Assembly: GCA_022509165.1 (NCBI GenBank)
Contig: JAFLTT010000008.1
Location: 62,001 to 126,000 of the forward strand
DNA length: 64,000 bases
Origin: Muribaculaceae bacterium
GTDB taxonomy: Bacteria > Bacteroidota > Bacteroidia > Bacteroidales > Muribaculaceae
Reading direction: 5' to 3'
Made by a program: the position numbers and the translations under genes. The notes under the pieces were generated by a model. The model was not told where the DNA came from. It ran no database searches and was given only the letters and a program-made list of their open reading frames with translations. Shown here piece by piece: positions 35,712-45,158 of this stretch. The stretch's first letter is position 1. Every line of letters begins with the position of its first letter.

Positions 35712-36668
35712 GTGACATACCGGGATTTTATCAACGAATGGAAAGGCCCTCAACCTTTTATCCGGGCTCATACCTCCGGATCAACCGGACAGCCTAAAGA
35801 AATAAAACTTTCAAAAGATTTTGTTGCTCAGAGTGCTTACCGAACTATTGATTTTTTCGGTATAAAAGATGAGGATATTCTTTATTCCTGCGTATCCCCT
35901 GATTTTATTGGCGGTAAAATGATGGCAGTAAGAGCCCTGCTATCTAATGCAGAACTGTGTTGGGAAGATCCTTCCAATCAACCCCTGAAAGATTTAACTT
36001 CCAATCGCGCCATAAAATTACTGGCAGTAGTACCCTCTCAGATGATTTTTCTGTGTGAGAATAAAGACTCTCTGCCTCATATAGAAAATATAATTGTGGG
36101 GGGTTCTCCCATCAATCCATCTCTCAGGGAGATGATTGTAGAGGCAGGTTTTAATGCTTATGAGACTTACGGAATGACAGAGACAGCATCTCATATTGCT
36201 TTAAGAAAAATTGAGAAGATTTCCACTCCTTTTGAATTACTTCCCGGGATAACAATAAATACTGTTGAAGATGATTGTCTCAAGATTTCATTCCCTGATG
36301 ACTTGGAGATTCAAACAAATGATATCGCAGAATTAATAACTCCAAAGAAATTTTATATTAAGGGTCGTCGGGATAATATGATTATTTCAGGTGCCCGTAA
36401 GGTCAATCCCTTAGAGATAGAAGACAAGATTTCAAAATTTATTTCCTCTCCTTTTTGTATAGTAGGAGTGCCCGACAAGAAATGGGGTCAAAAAGTTGTG
36501 CTTTTGATTGAAGGAGTAGACTCAGATTATCCCAATTTAAAAACTGAATTACAGAAAGCCTTAAAAAATTGGGAAGTCCCTAAAGAAATAAAATTTCTAA
36601 CTGCACTTCCCCGAACCCAAAATGGTAAAATTCTAAGAACTTTTCTCAAAAATTTGTCATCAGATTAG
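35712..36668 (+). CDS. menE: o-Succinylbenzoate-CoA ligase (short form)
   Basis: Activates o-succinylbenzoate with ATP and CoA. The 318-residue adenylating enzyme has the P-loop AHTSGSTGQPKEI, YETYGMTETASHI, the hinge GRRDNMIISGARKVNP and the C-terminal Lys in PRTQNGKILR. It is much shorter than E. coli MenE (about 450 residues) because the N-terminal region before the P-loop is nearly absent. The start is a GTG; no in-frame ATG precedes the P-loop. The 3' end overlaps a convergent small gene by four bases. Confidence 0.92.
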   Translation: MTYRDFINEWKGPQPFIRAHTSGSTGQPKEIKLSKDFVAQSAYRTIDFFGIKDEDILYSCVSPDFIGGKMMAVRALLSNAELCWEDPSNQPLKDLTSNRAIKLLAVVPSQMIFLCENKDSLPHIENIIVGGSPINPSLREMIVEAGFNAYETYGMTETASHIALRKIEKISTPFELLPGITINTVEDDCLKISFPDDLEIQTNDIAELITPKKFYIKGRRDNMIISGARKVNPLEIEDKISKFISSPFCIVGVPDKKWGQKVVLLIEGVDSDYPNLKTELQKALKNWEVPKEIKFLTALPRTQNGKILRTFLKNLSSD

Positions 36669-36883
36669 AGTTCTTCAATTTCTCTTTTCCTACGGATTCT
36701 GTATTCATCTCTTTTACGAAGAGCGAAAAAGGCTAAAACAAGCACTATAGACTCAGCTATTAGTGTCACCCAGAATCTCACGGTCTGACCCTCTCGAAGT
36801 AAATCCAAGCCAAAATATATTGTCATGAATAATGCATAAATTGCCATTATGCATGTAATGATATGGTATTTCTTTAATTTCAT
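36665..36883 (-). CDS. Small membrane protein, two helices
   Basis: A 72-residue protein with two predicted transmembrane helices (about residues 8-27 and 37-55) and a strongly charged C-terminal tail rich in Arg, Lys and Glu. Its ATG overlaps the stop of the exonuclease gene by four bases (ATGA), so it is likely translated from the same mRNA. Its stop overlaps the convergent menE stop region. No family recognised. Confidence 0.65.
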   Translation of the reverse strand: MKLKKYHIITCIMAIYALFMTIYFGLDLLREGQTVRFWVTLIAESIVLVLAFFALRKRDEYRIRRKREIEEL

Positions 36884-37548
36884 TTTATTTCTTTGTCTTG
36901 ATTTTCTTTTGGCTCGGGAGGTAGAGTCAGATATTTACTTTCCCTCGGATTGAATTTTCCCTCTTTCAGAAACTCATATATTCTTATACATGCATAAGCA
37001 TCCAATGCTGCGTAAGCCTGTTGGGATTCCGTAAGTTCAGCCTGTTCCCAATTAGTAAGCCGTTGACCTTTAGAAATTCTTTCTCCAAATAATATCCCGT
37101 ATAAACGGGAAAGACTATTATCAGCTATTTTGAATTCCTTCACATATGATTGCAAATCAATAAAACCATGAGGTTCTATTTCTGTGACTCTTCTTAGATG
37201 AAGAAAATCATCATGTACAGATAATCCTACCTTGGTGATACCAGGATTCTCTAATATTTCTATCAACTCCTTTGGATAACCTATCTCGTTGGTTCTGAAA
37301 AGGTAACAACACTCCGGAGTAGCCAGTTGAATTAAAGCCACCTTATAAGATTGTCCCCTTCTGAAACTTGGACGGGTTTCAGTGTCAAAACCTATGACCG
37401 GCATTGAATTAAGATTCTTGACGGCTTGCTCCAATTTCTTCTGGTTATCAATCATCACAATCTTACCGGGATAACCTGCTATTGGAAGAGAAGCCAGCTT
37501 ATCCTTGCTTATTGTGATTATTGCCTTATTAAATTCCTGTTGTGTCAT
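36880..37548 (-). CDS. 3'-5' exonuclease of the DEDDy (RNase D-like) family
   Basis: A 222-residue protein made of the exonuclease domain alone. The acidic residues are visible: D55 and E57 in GFDTETRPSF, an Asp in SVHDDFLHLRR around residue 118, and the Tyr/Asp pair in QAYAALDAYACIRIYEFL near 189-193. It lacks the HRDC domains of RNase D. Nucleic-acid substrate unknown; small proteins of this sort resemble the exonuclease domain of WRN or RNase D. Coupled with the small membrane protein gene. Confidence 0.88.
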   Translation of the reverse strand: MTQQEFNKAIITISKDKLASLPIAGYPGKIVMIDNQKKLEQAVKNLNSMPVIGFDTETRPSFRRGQSYKVALIQLATPECCYLFRTNEIGYPKELIEILENPGITKVGLSVHDDFLHLRRVTEIEPHGFIDLQSYVKEFKIADNSLSRLYGILFGERISKGQRLTNWEQAELTESQQAYAALDAYACIRIYEFLKEGKFNPRESKYLTLPPEPKENQDKEIK

Positions 37549-37605
37549 TTCATATTATAACGTTTTAACAAGGCATAAATTTTCATTTGTTTCTTTTTTA
37601 ACATT

Positions 37606-37656
37606 CAAAAATAAAAAAAGTCCCACATTTCACTTACTTTTTGTTGAAATGTGGGG
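37606..37656 (-). terminator. Intrinsic terminator of glyA
   Basis: CCCACATTTCA (37622-37632) pairs with TGAAATGTGGG (37645-37655). On the minus strand it is followed by ACTTTTTTTATTTTT. It lies 24 bases past the glyA stop. The T-run on the plus side (37657-37664) could also stop antisense transcription. Confidence 0.93.
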
Positions 37657-37678
37657 CTTTTTTTACAATTTTTTATAT

Positions 37679-38959
37679 TTACCAGGCAAACATGGGATAA
37701 TCATTCATCATATCGTTTACCTCTCCTCTCACCTTTGCTATTACTTCCGGTTCATCAGCGTGGGTCAATACTTCATCTATCAAATCTGCGATTTTTTCCA
37801 TCAGGTCTTCTTTGGCACCACGGGTAGTAATGGCTGCTGTACCAAATCTTAAACCTGAAGTGAGGAACGGACTACGGCTATCGTAGGGCACCATATTTTT
37901 ATTTGCCGTAATATCAGATTCCACAAGTACTCTTTCAGCCTTCTTGCCACTCATTTCAGGGAATTTAGGACGAAGATCTACCAACATGGAATGATTGTCG
38001 GTTCCATCCGAGATGATTTTATATCCTCTTTTCATCAAGGCATCTGCAAGGGCTTTGGCATTCTTTTGTACCTGGATTGCATATTCTTTCCATTCAGGTT
38101 GCAATGCCTCTCCAAACGCAACAGCCTTTGCTGCTATTACGTGTTCCAGAGGTCCTCCCTGCACACCGGGGAATACCGCCGAGTCAAGCAAAGCCGACAT
38201 CTTCTTTATCTCTCCCTTAGGCGTTTTCTTACCCCAGGGATTATCGAAATCTTTACCCATTAATATCATACCTCCACGAGGTCCTCTAAGAGTTTTATGG
38301 GTAGTGGTGGTTACTATATGGGCATATTTAACAGGATTCTCAAGCAGACCCGCGGCTATTAAACCTGCAGGATGAGCCATATCTACCATAAAGATAGCAC
38401 CTATCTCATCTGCCAGTTTCCTCATCCTGGCATAATCCCATTCACGGCTATAAGCGCTGGCTCCGGCTATTATCAGTTTAGGTTTATGCTCTCTTGCCTT
38501 GGCTTCCATTTCTTCATAATTTACTCGGCCGGTATTGGGGTCAACCGAATAACTTATGGGGTTGAAATGCAGACCTGAAAAATTTACAGGGCTTCCATGG
38601 CTCAAATGTCCTCCATGACTCAAATCCATTCCCATGAAAGTATCACCCGGTTGCAGACATGCCATAAAAACTGCCATATTGGCCTGGGCACCGCTATGAG
38701 GCTGTACATTCACCCATTCTGCTCCGAAAAGTTTCTTAGCTCTATCTATAGCTAAATTTTCTGCTTCATCCACAATCTGACATCCTCCATAGTAACGATG
38801 TCCGGGATAGCCTTCAGCATACTTATTGGTAAGACAGGAACCCATGGCTCGCATCACCTCATCGCTCACGAAATTCTCACTCGCTATGAGTTCTATACCT
38901 CTGCGTTGACGTAAATGTTCTCTATCGATGATATCAAAAATCTCGTTATCCCTCTGCAT
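37679..38959 (-). CDS. glyA: Serine hydroxymethyltransferase
   Basis: PLP enzyme converting serine and tetrahydrofolate to glycine and methylene-THF. The 426-residue protein shows [41 protein letters not shown] and the Schiff-base lysine K222 in [14 protein letters not shown]. Length is normal. It is 77 bases downstream of nqrF on the same strand with no clear terminator between them, so read-through from the nqr operon is possible. Confidence 0.98.
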   Translation of the reverse strand: MQRDNEIFDIIDREHLRQRRGIELIASENFVSDEVMRAMGSCLTNKYAEGYPGHRYYGGCQIVDEAENLAIDRAKKLFGAEWVNVQPHSGAQANMAVFMACLQPGDTFMGMDLSHGGHLSHGSPVNFSGLHFNPISYSVDPNTGRVNYEEMEAKAREHKPKLIIAGASAYSREWDYARMRKLADEIGAIFMVDMAHPAGLIAAGLLENPVKYAHIVTTTTHKTLRGPRGGMILMGKDFDNPWGKKTPKGEIKKMSALLDSAVFPGVQGGPLEHVIAAKAVAFGEALQPEWKEYAIQVQKNAKALADALMKRGYKIISDGTDNHSMLVDLRPKFPEMSGKKAERVLVESDITANKNMVPYDSRSPFLTSGLRFGTAAITTRGAKEDLMEKIADLIDEVLTHADEPEVIAKVRGEVNDMMNDYPMFAW

Positions 38960-39036
38960 AATTTTTATTTTTACTTATACATTCTTTTTTACTATATCTC
39001 AATCGCTAATGCCGTAAAATCTTTTTGCCGGTAAAA

Positions 39037-40329
39037 TTATCCTCCAAAATTATCATAATGGATAGATTCCTTTTCCACTCCCAGATTATAGAGCATATTA
39101 TTAACAGCGTTGCTCATCGGACCCGGACCACACATATAGTATTCTATATCCTCCGGATTCTCATGATCTTTGAGATATTTTTCATACATCACCTGGTGTA
39201 CAAATCCGGGTGTATATTCCACTCCGGCTGCATCTGCAGCAGGATCGGGCCGGTCAAGTGCCAAATAAAATTTGAAATTCGGAAATTCTTTTTCCAAAGC
39301 CAGAAAATCTTCCAGATAGAATACTTCATTAAGTGCTCTGGCACCATAGAAGTAACTCATCTTTCTATCAGTGCAATGGCGGGTCTTAGTCATCCACATT
39401 ATTTGTGCACGCAACGGTGCCATACCTGCTCCACCACCTACCCAAATCATCTCAGCCTTAGAATTTATTATAGGATGAAAATCACCGTATGGGCCACTCA
39501 TCAACACCTTATCACCCGGCTTCAAGGAGAAAATATATGAAGATGCAATTCCTGGAGGCACATCCATGAAACCTACCTGAGGTTTTGGTTTGAAAGGTGG
39601 TGTCGCTATTCTTACCGTAAGCATGAAACGATCCCCCTCCTCAGGATAATTAGCCATGGAGTAGGCTCTTACAGTTTCTTCAGTATTCTTGGCCTTTAGG
39701 CTAAATAGTCCGAATTTTTCCCAGGCCGGCAAATATTCATCCCCGATTAATTGTTTATCTATATCTTTATCATAATCGATAGAATATTTTGGAATTCTTA
39801 TCTGTGAATAAGAACCGGGAATAAAATTCATATGCTCTCCGGCTGGCAATTGAACTATGAATTCCTTCATGAATGTGGCTACATTCTTATTGGAAATTAC
39901 TTCACATTCATATTCCTTCACATCTAATGCAGCCTCATCTATTTCTATATGAAGGTCATTTTTTACTTTCACCTGGCATCCAAGGCGCCAATGATCTTTA
40001 ATCTGTTTCCTGGTGAAATGCACTGCCTCTGTAGGAAGCATATCTCCACCTCCCTCGGTGACTTGTAATTTACATTGTCCGCAACTACCTTTCCCTCCGC
40101 AAGCCGAAGATAAATGCACTCCACCCTCAGCAAGAGTGGCAAGCAAAGTTTTACCAGCCTGGGCAGGAAGTTCCTTTTTCCCACCATTGATAGTGATCAT
40201 CACATCTCCTCCCGCTACTAAGAATCGTTTAGCTAAAAGAAGGATTATCACAAGCACCAAAACTATTGAAAGGAAGATCAGGGCAGCCACTACCACCCCA
40301 TTCCAATGAATCATATTCAGAACCGTCAT
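39037..40329 (-). CDS. nqrF: Na+-translocating NADH:quinone oxidoreductase subunit F
   Basis: The electron entry subunit: takes hydride from NADH to FAD, then to a [2Fe-2S] cluster. An N-terminal membrane helix (about 10-32) is followed by the plant-type ferredoxin domain with C76, C82, C85 and C117 (CGGKGSCGQC and LGCQV), the FAD motif RAYSMANYPEEG, the NAD motif WVGGGAGMAPLRAQ and a C-terminal CGPGPM. The frame extends to a TTG overlapping the nqrE stop, but the ATG at 40329 is more likely. Last gene of nqrA-F. Confidence 0.97.
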   Translation of the reverse strand: MTVLNMIHWNGVVVAALIFLSIVLVLVIILLLAKRFLVAGGDVMITINGGKKELPAQAGKTLLATLAEGGVHLSSACGGKGSCGQCKLQVTEGGGDMLPTEAVHFTRKQIKDHWRLGCQVKVKNDLHIEIDEAALDVKEYECEVISNKNVATFMKEFIVQLPAGEHMNFIPGSYSQIRIPKYSIDYDKDIDKQLIGDEYLPAWEKFGLFSLKAKNTEETVRAYSMANYPEEGDRFMLTVRIATPPFKPKPQVGFMDVPPGIASSYIFSLKPGDKVLMSGPYGDFHPIINSKAEMIWVGGGAGMAPLRAQIMWMTKTRHCTDRKMSYFYGARALNEVFYLEDFLALEKEFPNFKFYLALDRPDPAADAAGVEYTPGFVHQVMYEKYLKDHENPEDIEYYMCGPGPMSNAVNNMLYNLGVEKESIHYDNFGG

Positions 40330-40334
40330 AATTG

Positions 40335-40949
40335 TCAAATCTTGATTCCGAGGAAGCTCATGAAGGCTATGCCCATAAGCCCGGTTATTATAAAGGTTAT
40401 ACCAATCCCACGTAAAGGCGCAGGTATCTGACTATAAGCCAGGCGCTCCCGAATAGCTGCCAGACATGTAATTGCCAAGAGCCAACCTACTCCTGATCCG
40501 GCTCCATATACTGTAGCAGTCCAGGGATTAGGGAAATCTCTTTGCTGCATGAAGAGTACCGCTCCCAATATGGCACAGTTCACCGCTATCAATGGAAGAA
40601 ATATACCCAGGGAGGCATATAGCGAGGGTGAATATTTCTCTATCACCATTTCCACTATCTGAACCAAGGCTGCTATTACAGATATAAACATTATAAGACC
40701 CAGGAAACTCAGGTCTGCGTCACGGTAATGTTCTCCCAGCCATGATAATGCTCCCGGTATTAGTATATATTGGTTGATACACCAAGTTATAGGCAAGGCA
40801 ATGATGAGTACGAAGCACACGGCTATACCAAGACCAAATGAAGTCTTCACATTTTTCGATACTGCCAGAAACGAACACATGCCCAGGAAGTAGGCAAATA
40901 TCATGTTATCGACAAATATCGACCGGATGAAAATATTTAGATTTTCCAT
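40335..40949 (-). CDS. nqrE: Na+-translocating NADH:quinone oxidoreductase subunit E
   Basis: Integral membrane subunit, 204 residues with six predicted helices. Motifs [20 protein letters not shown] and [17 protein letters not shown], each with a conserved Cys, match NqrE/RnfA; the two half-helix cysteines with those of NqrD hold the intramembrane [2Fe-2S] centre. Six bases separate its stop from the nqrF ATG. Confidence 0.97.
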   Translation of the reverse strand: MENLNIFIRSIFVDNMIFAYFLGMCSFLAVSKNVKTSFGLGIAVCFVLIIALPITWCINQYILIPGALSWLGEHYRDADLSFLGLIMFISVIAALVQIVEMVIEKYSPSLYASLGIFLPLIAVNCAILGAVLFMQQRDFPNPWTATVYGAGSGVGWLLAITCLAAIRERLAYSQIPAPLRGIGITFIITGLMGIAFMSFLGIKI

Positions 40950-40968
40950 AGTCTACTCTCCTGAGATA

Positions 40969-41592
40969 TTATTTCTCTTGCAAATCTTTATTCCTGGCTC
41001 TATGTACCCATATTATGCAGGCTACAGTAATCAGCGCCATTGGCGGTAAAATCATCATACCATTGTTCTGATAACCTTCATCATACCACCATTGAGGTAT
41101 GACCTGATACCCAAAAATCGAACCGCTACCTAAGAGTTCCCTTATAAAGGCCACAATTATCAAAATAATACCGTATCCTAAAGCATTTCCAATTCCATCA
41201 AGGAATGCCGGCCAGGGACGGTTGCTCATTGCAAAGGCCTCCAATCTTCCCATGATTATACAGTTGGTGATAATCAGCCCGATAAAGACTGAGAGGGCCT
41301 TACTTACTTCATAGTTCCAGGCTTTTAGCACCTGATCTACTATCACCACAAGTGCGGCAACTATCACAAGTTGCACAATTATTCTTATGGAGTTAGGGAT
41401 TGTATTCCTCAAAAGCGATATTATTACATTGGCAAAAGCCAGCACTGCTGCTACTGATATGGTCATAACCACTGCCGGCTCCAGCTTTGCCGTCACTGCA
41501 AGTGCCGAACAGATACCCAGCACCTGCACTATCACGGGATTATCCTTTGAAAGAGGATTCACCAATGGAAGCCATGTCTTACTTATTTTCAT
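40969..41592 (-). CDS. nqrD: Na+-translocating NADH:quinone oxidoreductase subunit D
   Basis: Integral membrane subunit, 207 residues with six predicted helices. NPVIVQVLGICSALAVTAKL and IVSNC-like GLIITNCIIMGRLEAFAM carry the two conserved cysteines expected for the shared [2Fe-2S] centre with NqrE. Paralogous in fold to NqrE with inverted topology. Lies between nqrC (11-base gap) and nqrE (19-base gap). Confidence 0.97.
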   Translation of the reverse strand: MKISKTWLPLVNPLSKDNPVIVQVLGICSALAVTAKLEPAVVMTISVAAVLAFANVIISLLRNTIPNSIRIIVQLVIVAALVVIVDQVLKAWNYEVSKALSVFIGLIITNCIIMGRLEAFAMSNRPWPAFLDGIGNALGYGIILIIVAFIRELLGSGSIFGYQVIPQWWYDEGYQNNGMMILPPMALITVACIIWVHRARNKDLQEK

Positions 41593-41603
41593 ATTATCAA
41601 GGC

Positions 41604-42416
41604 TTATAATTCTTGTGGTTGTAATTCAAGTCCTTCCGATTTGTCTTCATCGCCTGTGTAGCCTTCAGGAACCAGATTGCCGCTTCCTTCGTTGTCTACA
41701 ATCGACTCACCATCTGCAAGGTTAGAGAAGAAAGCAATGTATGGCTCTAATGAGTCGTAAAGCATTTTCTGTACCCCCTGACTGGTAATAGTACCACCAC
41801 TTACTGCGTGTACCCAAGCTTTCCCCTGAGGTTCCTTTCCGGTTTTTACCACCGCTATTGAGGTAAAATCACCATCTTTTGCAAATATGTCTTTACCTAC
41901 AAATTGATTCTGGAAAGCCGGTTTTTCAATCTCAGCTCCAAGTCCCGGAGTCTCTCCTTCATGACCGAAATATGCTCCATATATGGTGTCTCCATTTGAA
42001 TTAAATGCAACATAGCCCCAGATCGGCCCCCATAGACCGGCACCATACACCGGGACAATGAATTTCAATCCATCGGTTGTGTTACACTCATACACCGGTA
42101 GAAGTCTCTCATCGGCGGGTTTCTTTATCTCTATAGCCATATTGATATCAAAAGGATTCTGAGCATTATTCACTCTTTCTCCTGCTGAGTTTACAATATA
42201 ACTTGATACTATATGTTCGTCAAAAAGTGTTGAGATGCTTTCTCCATCCTTGGGTGACAGATGAGCCGAAGCAAGAATCTGTTTTTTGGTATCGTTGGCT
42301 ATATTTTCTAATTGTTTGGGACGAAGGGCCTGGTAGACAACTGAAAGCACCACGCCCACAATCACCACAAGCAATACTGCATAGATTATAGTGTATACGT
42401 TACTTTGCCTATTCAT
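41604..42416 (-). CDS. nqrC: Na+-translocating NADH:quinone oxidoreductase subunit C
   Basis: A 270-residue subunit with one N-terminal membrane helix (about 8-29) and a periplasmic FMN-binding domain. The covalent FMN site is T209 in AVSGGTITSQGV, fitting the flavinylation motif recognised by the FMN transferase ApbE. GLWGPIWGYVAF and GHEGETPGLGAEI are also characteristic. An acidic C-terminal tail extends beyond the domain (GDEDKSEGLELQ). No apbE is in the window. Confidence 0.97.
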   Translation of the reverse strand: MNRQSNVYTIIYAVLLVVIVGVVLSVVYQALRPKQLENIANDTKKQILASAHLSPKDGESISTLFDEHIVSSYIVNSAGERVNNAQNPFDINMAIEIKKPADERLLPVYECNTTDGLKFIVPVYGAGLWGPIWGYVAFNSNGDTIYGAYFGHEGETPGLGAEIEKPAFQNQFVGKDIFAKDGDFTSIAVVKTGKEPQGKAWVHAVSGGTITSQGVQKMLYDSLEPYIAFFSNLADGESIVDNEGSGNLVPEGYTGDEDKSEGLELQPQEL

Positions 42417-42427
42417 TTCCTTTCCTC

Positions 42428-43618
42428 CTATTCATTGCTAACAGCCCGTTTTAGTCTGCGGTTGATATTCCCGTTTACCACTATGTAATCAATCAATGGT
42501 GCAAAACAGTTCATAAGAAGCACAGCCAGCATGGCTCCTTCAGGATATCCTGTATTGTAACATCTTATTAAAATGGCGATAGCACCGATGAGAAATCCAT
42601 ATATACACTTACCTGCGGCTGTACGACATGCCGTCACCGGGTCGGTTGCCATGAATGTCACAGCAAAGGCAAAACCTCCCAGACTTAGCTGTTCCCATGG
42701 CAAAAGATATGTCACTGGATAGAGTTCATTGGCAAAATGGTGCGCTACCACTCCCATGAAGAATCCTCCGAACACCGCCGATAGAATGATACGCCAGGAG
42801 GCAATTCCAGTCACAAGCAGTATGCCTAATCCTAATAAAATACAGAAAGTAGAGGTTTCTCCCCATGAACCTGGATAAAAACCAAAGAACATATCGGTAA
42901 ACGATAACGGGTCTCCTACAACATTAAGCACTTGAGCATCCCCTCCTATAGCCGAAGCAAGCTGTCCGAGTGGAGTTGCTCCGGAATATCCGTCTACTGC
43001 AGTCTGGTGGCCTAAGGAGACAAAGACATTATCTCCGCTCATCTTTGAAGGATAAGCGAAGAAAAGGAAGGCTCTTGTCACCAAGGCTATGTTGAGAAAA
43101 TTATATCCGGTACCACCGAATACTTCTTTTGCAAATATTACTGCAAATGCTACCGACACCGCAAGCATCCAGCATGGGGTGTCTACAGGGCAGATCATTG
43201 GTATTAGTATTCCGGATACCAAAAATCCCTCCTGTATTTCATGACCACGTAGTTGCGCAACTATAAATTCAATACCAAGACCTACTATATAGGCTGTAAG
43301 TATCTGGGGTAATACGGCGAAAAATCCATAAAAGAACATTCTGAAAAATGCTCGGTCTGGATCGCCTATGGCCATGTTGTGTTGCAATCCGATGTTCCAC
43401 ATCCCAAACAATACACAGGGCAATAAAGCAATCACTACTGTTATCATAGTACGCTTTGAATCGTTGGAATCGTGGATATGAACTCCACTCCGCGATGTTT
43501 CGTTGGGTGTGAAAAGGAATGTGTAAAAACCGTCGAACACCGAATGGAATTTAGATAATTTCCCTTCTTTCTCGAAATGTGGTTTTACTTTATCTATTCT
43601 TTTCTTTAATCCTTTCAT
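42428..43618 (-). CDS. nqrB: Na+-translocating NADH:quinone oxidoreductase subunit B
   Basis: The large membrane subunit that carries Na+ and binds a covalent FMN and riboflavin. The 396-residue protein has about ten helices, GMWNIGLQHN in an early helix-loop, GFLVSGILIPMICPVDTPCW, and the flavinylation site T215 in YSGATPLGQL. The C-terminal AVTFMATDPVTACRT and NCFAPLIDYIVV segments complete the match. It is 12 bases upstream of nqrC; the gap to nqrA is 123 bases. Confidence 0.97.
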   Translation of the reverse strand: MKGLKKRIDKVKPHFEKEGKLSKFHSVFDGFYTFLFTPNETSRSGVHIHDSNDSKRTMITVVIALLPCVLFGMWNIGLQHNMAIGDPDRAFFRMFFYGFFAVLPQILTAYIVGLGIEFIVAQLRGHEIQEGFLVSGILIPMICPVDTPCWMLAVSVAFAVIFAKEVFGGTGYNFLNIALVTRAFLFFAYPSKMSGDNVFVSLGHQTAVDGYSGATPLGQLASAIGGDAQVLNVVGDPLSFTDMFFGFYPGSWGETSTFCILLGLGILLVTGIASWRIILSAVFGGFFMGVVAHHFANELYPVTYLLPWEQLSLGGFAFAVTFMATDPVTACRTAAGKCIYGFLIGAIAILIRCYNTGYPEGAMLAVLLMNCFAPLIDYIVVNGNINRRLKRAVSNE

Positions 43619-43741
43619 GTGGCTTTCTCTGTTTTCTTGAAGAGTGGCCCTCTTGATGGTTTAGTTAATATGTCGTTATTATGGATTTGTTCGAGTAGGT
43701 ATGATAATCAATATGGAGTATAATGGAATCTATATTTTTTC

Positions 43742-45076
43742 TTAAGATAATTCTTTTCTGAGATTATCAAGCCCTTCCCTTACGATTTTCTGCAATTCTT
43801 GTTTTGAAGTGTCTACAAATTCGGGTAAGGCAAAATCTTCAGGTGCTACCTCATAAATTCCTAATTTCTCCATCCGGTCAATGTCATTTGCCATGATAGC
43901 CTTTAAAAGATATTCCGGGTATATGTCGAATGGAAATACCTTGTCATATTCCTCACTAAGGATCATGGCTCGTTTGCCTCCTTTTATTCTTGCATCGAAG
44001 TCAAACGGTTTCGATAGTCCTCGCAGAAATGCCGGGAAATTCCTCTTTACACTGTATTTCCCGGGGTTGAGGGAAGCCCAGCCCATAAATTCGTCAGCTT
44101 CATCTCCCTCCTCTATCACTGTAACTTGTCTGTAGGGATAATGCAAATAACCATTTATGCCCACTTTCTCTCCTGTAAGGACATTACCCGATATTATCCT
44201 TTTCCCTTTTGGATCTTGCAGCAAACCATTCAGGATTCCTTCAATTGAAGCGCCTACAATAGTGCTTACAAGATGGGGGTCAGACACTTCCGGTCCCGTC
44301 ACTGCTACTAAGGTGGTATAATCTGATACTCCGGCACCAAAAAATTTGCCGATTCTCACTGCAGTACGTGCATCCAAAGTCCACACAGTCTCTCCTTTGT
44401 TCACAGGTTTAATGGCTGCTATCTGAACTCCTACATTACCTGCCGGATGGGGCCCTTCAAACTCAGTTACTGTTGCTGCTTTCGACTCAATTCCCTGACC
44501 TGCCCTAATATTCAGATATACTTTTCCGGAAGTAAGACGGCTTAAAGTTTCAAGTCCCTTTTCAAGCCATTCCTTATCTTTCTCTGTTATTATTTCTCCA
44601 GCGAGAGGTGATGTGTCAAAAGCTGTCACGAATATATCTCGTGCCACTGATTCTGCTTCCGGCACTATATCATAAGGCCTCTGTCTCATCATTGCCCATA
44701 AACCGGATCGCTGTAAAGTGGCTCTTATCTCTTCAGAGTCAATGCGATTTGAGGCAGCTGATGCCTTTTCATTATTTTTTTCTGATCGGGCAATACTTAT
44801 GTAATTAATATGACGCCTTTCTCCTCGGTTGATTTCTATAACTTCACCATCTACCGGAGCTACAAGGCAGATTTTGCCACTAATCTTATCGCTCAGGATT
44901 ATATCTCCTGAACTCACTACATCACCTGCCTTTACCTGGGCTTTCCATATCACTCCCGGGAAATCGTCAGGATATATGGCATATAGTTTTGATGATGTAT
45001 CAACTGTAATTTTATCGGAAGGCTTACCTTTTAAAGGTATATCAAGGCCTTTCTTTATACGAATTTTTCCTGCCAT
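43742..45076 (-). CDS. nqrA: Na+-translocating NADH:quinone oxidoreductase subunit A
   Basis: A 444-residue cytoplasmic subunit that interacts with quinone and NqrB. The start IRIKKGLDIPLKGKP and KLYAIYPDDFPGVIWKAQVKAG with the biotinyl-lipoyl-like GEVIEINRGERR are typical, as are GPHPAGNVGVQI and DARTAVRIGKFFGAGVSDYT. First gene of nqrA-F. A perfect hairpin with a 16-bp stem separates it from the upstream TPR gene, so the nqr transcript may be processed or regulated there. Confidence 0.96.
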   Translation of the reverse strand: MAGKIRIKKGLDIPLKGKPSDKITVDTSSKLYAIYPDDFPGVIWKAQVKAGDVVSSGDIILSDKISGKICLVAPVDGEVIEINRGERRHINYISIARSEKNNEKASAASNRIDSEEIRATLQRSGLWAMMRQRPYDIVPEAESVARDIFVTAFDTSPLAGEIITEKDKEWLEKGLETLSRLTSGKVYLNIRAGQGIESKAATVTEFEGPHPAGNVGVQIAAIKPVNKGETVWTLDARTAVRIGKFFGAGVSDYTTLVAVTGPEVSDPHLVSTIVGASIEGILNGLLQDPKGKRIISGNVLTGEKVGINGYLHYPYRQVTVIEEGDEADEFMGWASLNPGKYSVKRNFPAFLRGLSKPFDFDARIKGGKRAMILSEEYDKVFPFDIYPEYLLKAIMANDIDRMEKLGIYEVAPEDFALPEFVDTSKQELQKIVREGLDNLRKELS

Positions 45077-45096
45077 TTTGGCGATTTGCTAAATAG

Positions 45097-45134
45097 AGAT
45101 GGATAAGTATGACTTTTTTCATACTCATCCATCT
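45097..45134. promoter_or_regulatory. Long hairpin between the TPR gene and nqrA
   Basis: AGATGGATAAGTATGA (45097-45112) pairs with TCATACTCATCCATCT (45119-45134) over 16 bp with one wobble and a 6-base loop. No T-run follows on the minus strand, so it is not an ordinary terminator. It sits 21 bases before the nqrA ATG and could block ribosome loading or be an RNase site. Confidence 0.45.
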
Positions 45135-45158
45135 GTTAATCTCTTTAGTCTCAATATC

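Noticed and set aside
37549-37605. Small gene between the exonuclease and glyA terminator
   Set aside because: Too short and with no coding frame; only promoter-like AT-rich sequence without a clear TAnnTTTG box.
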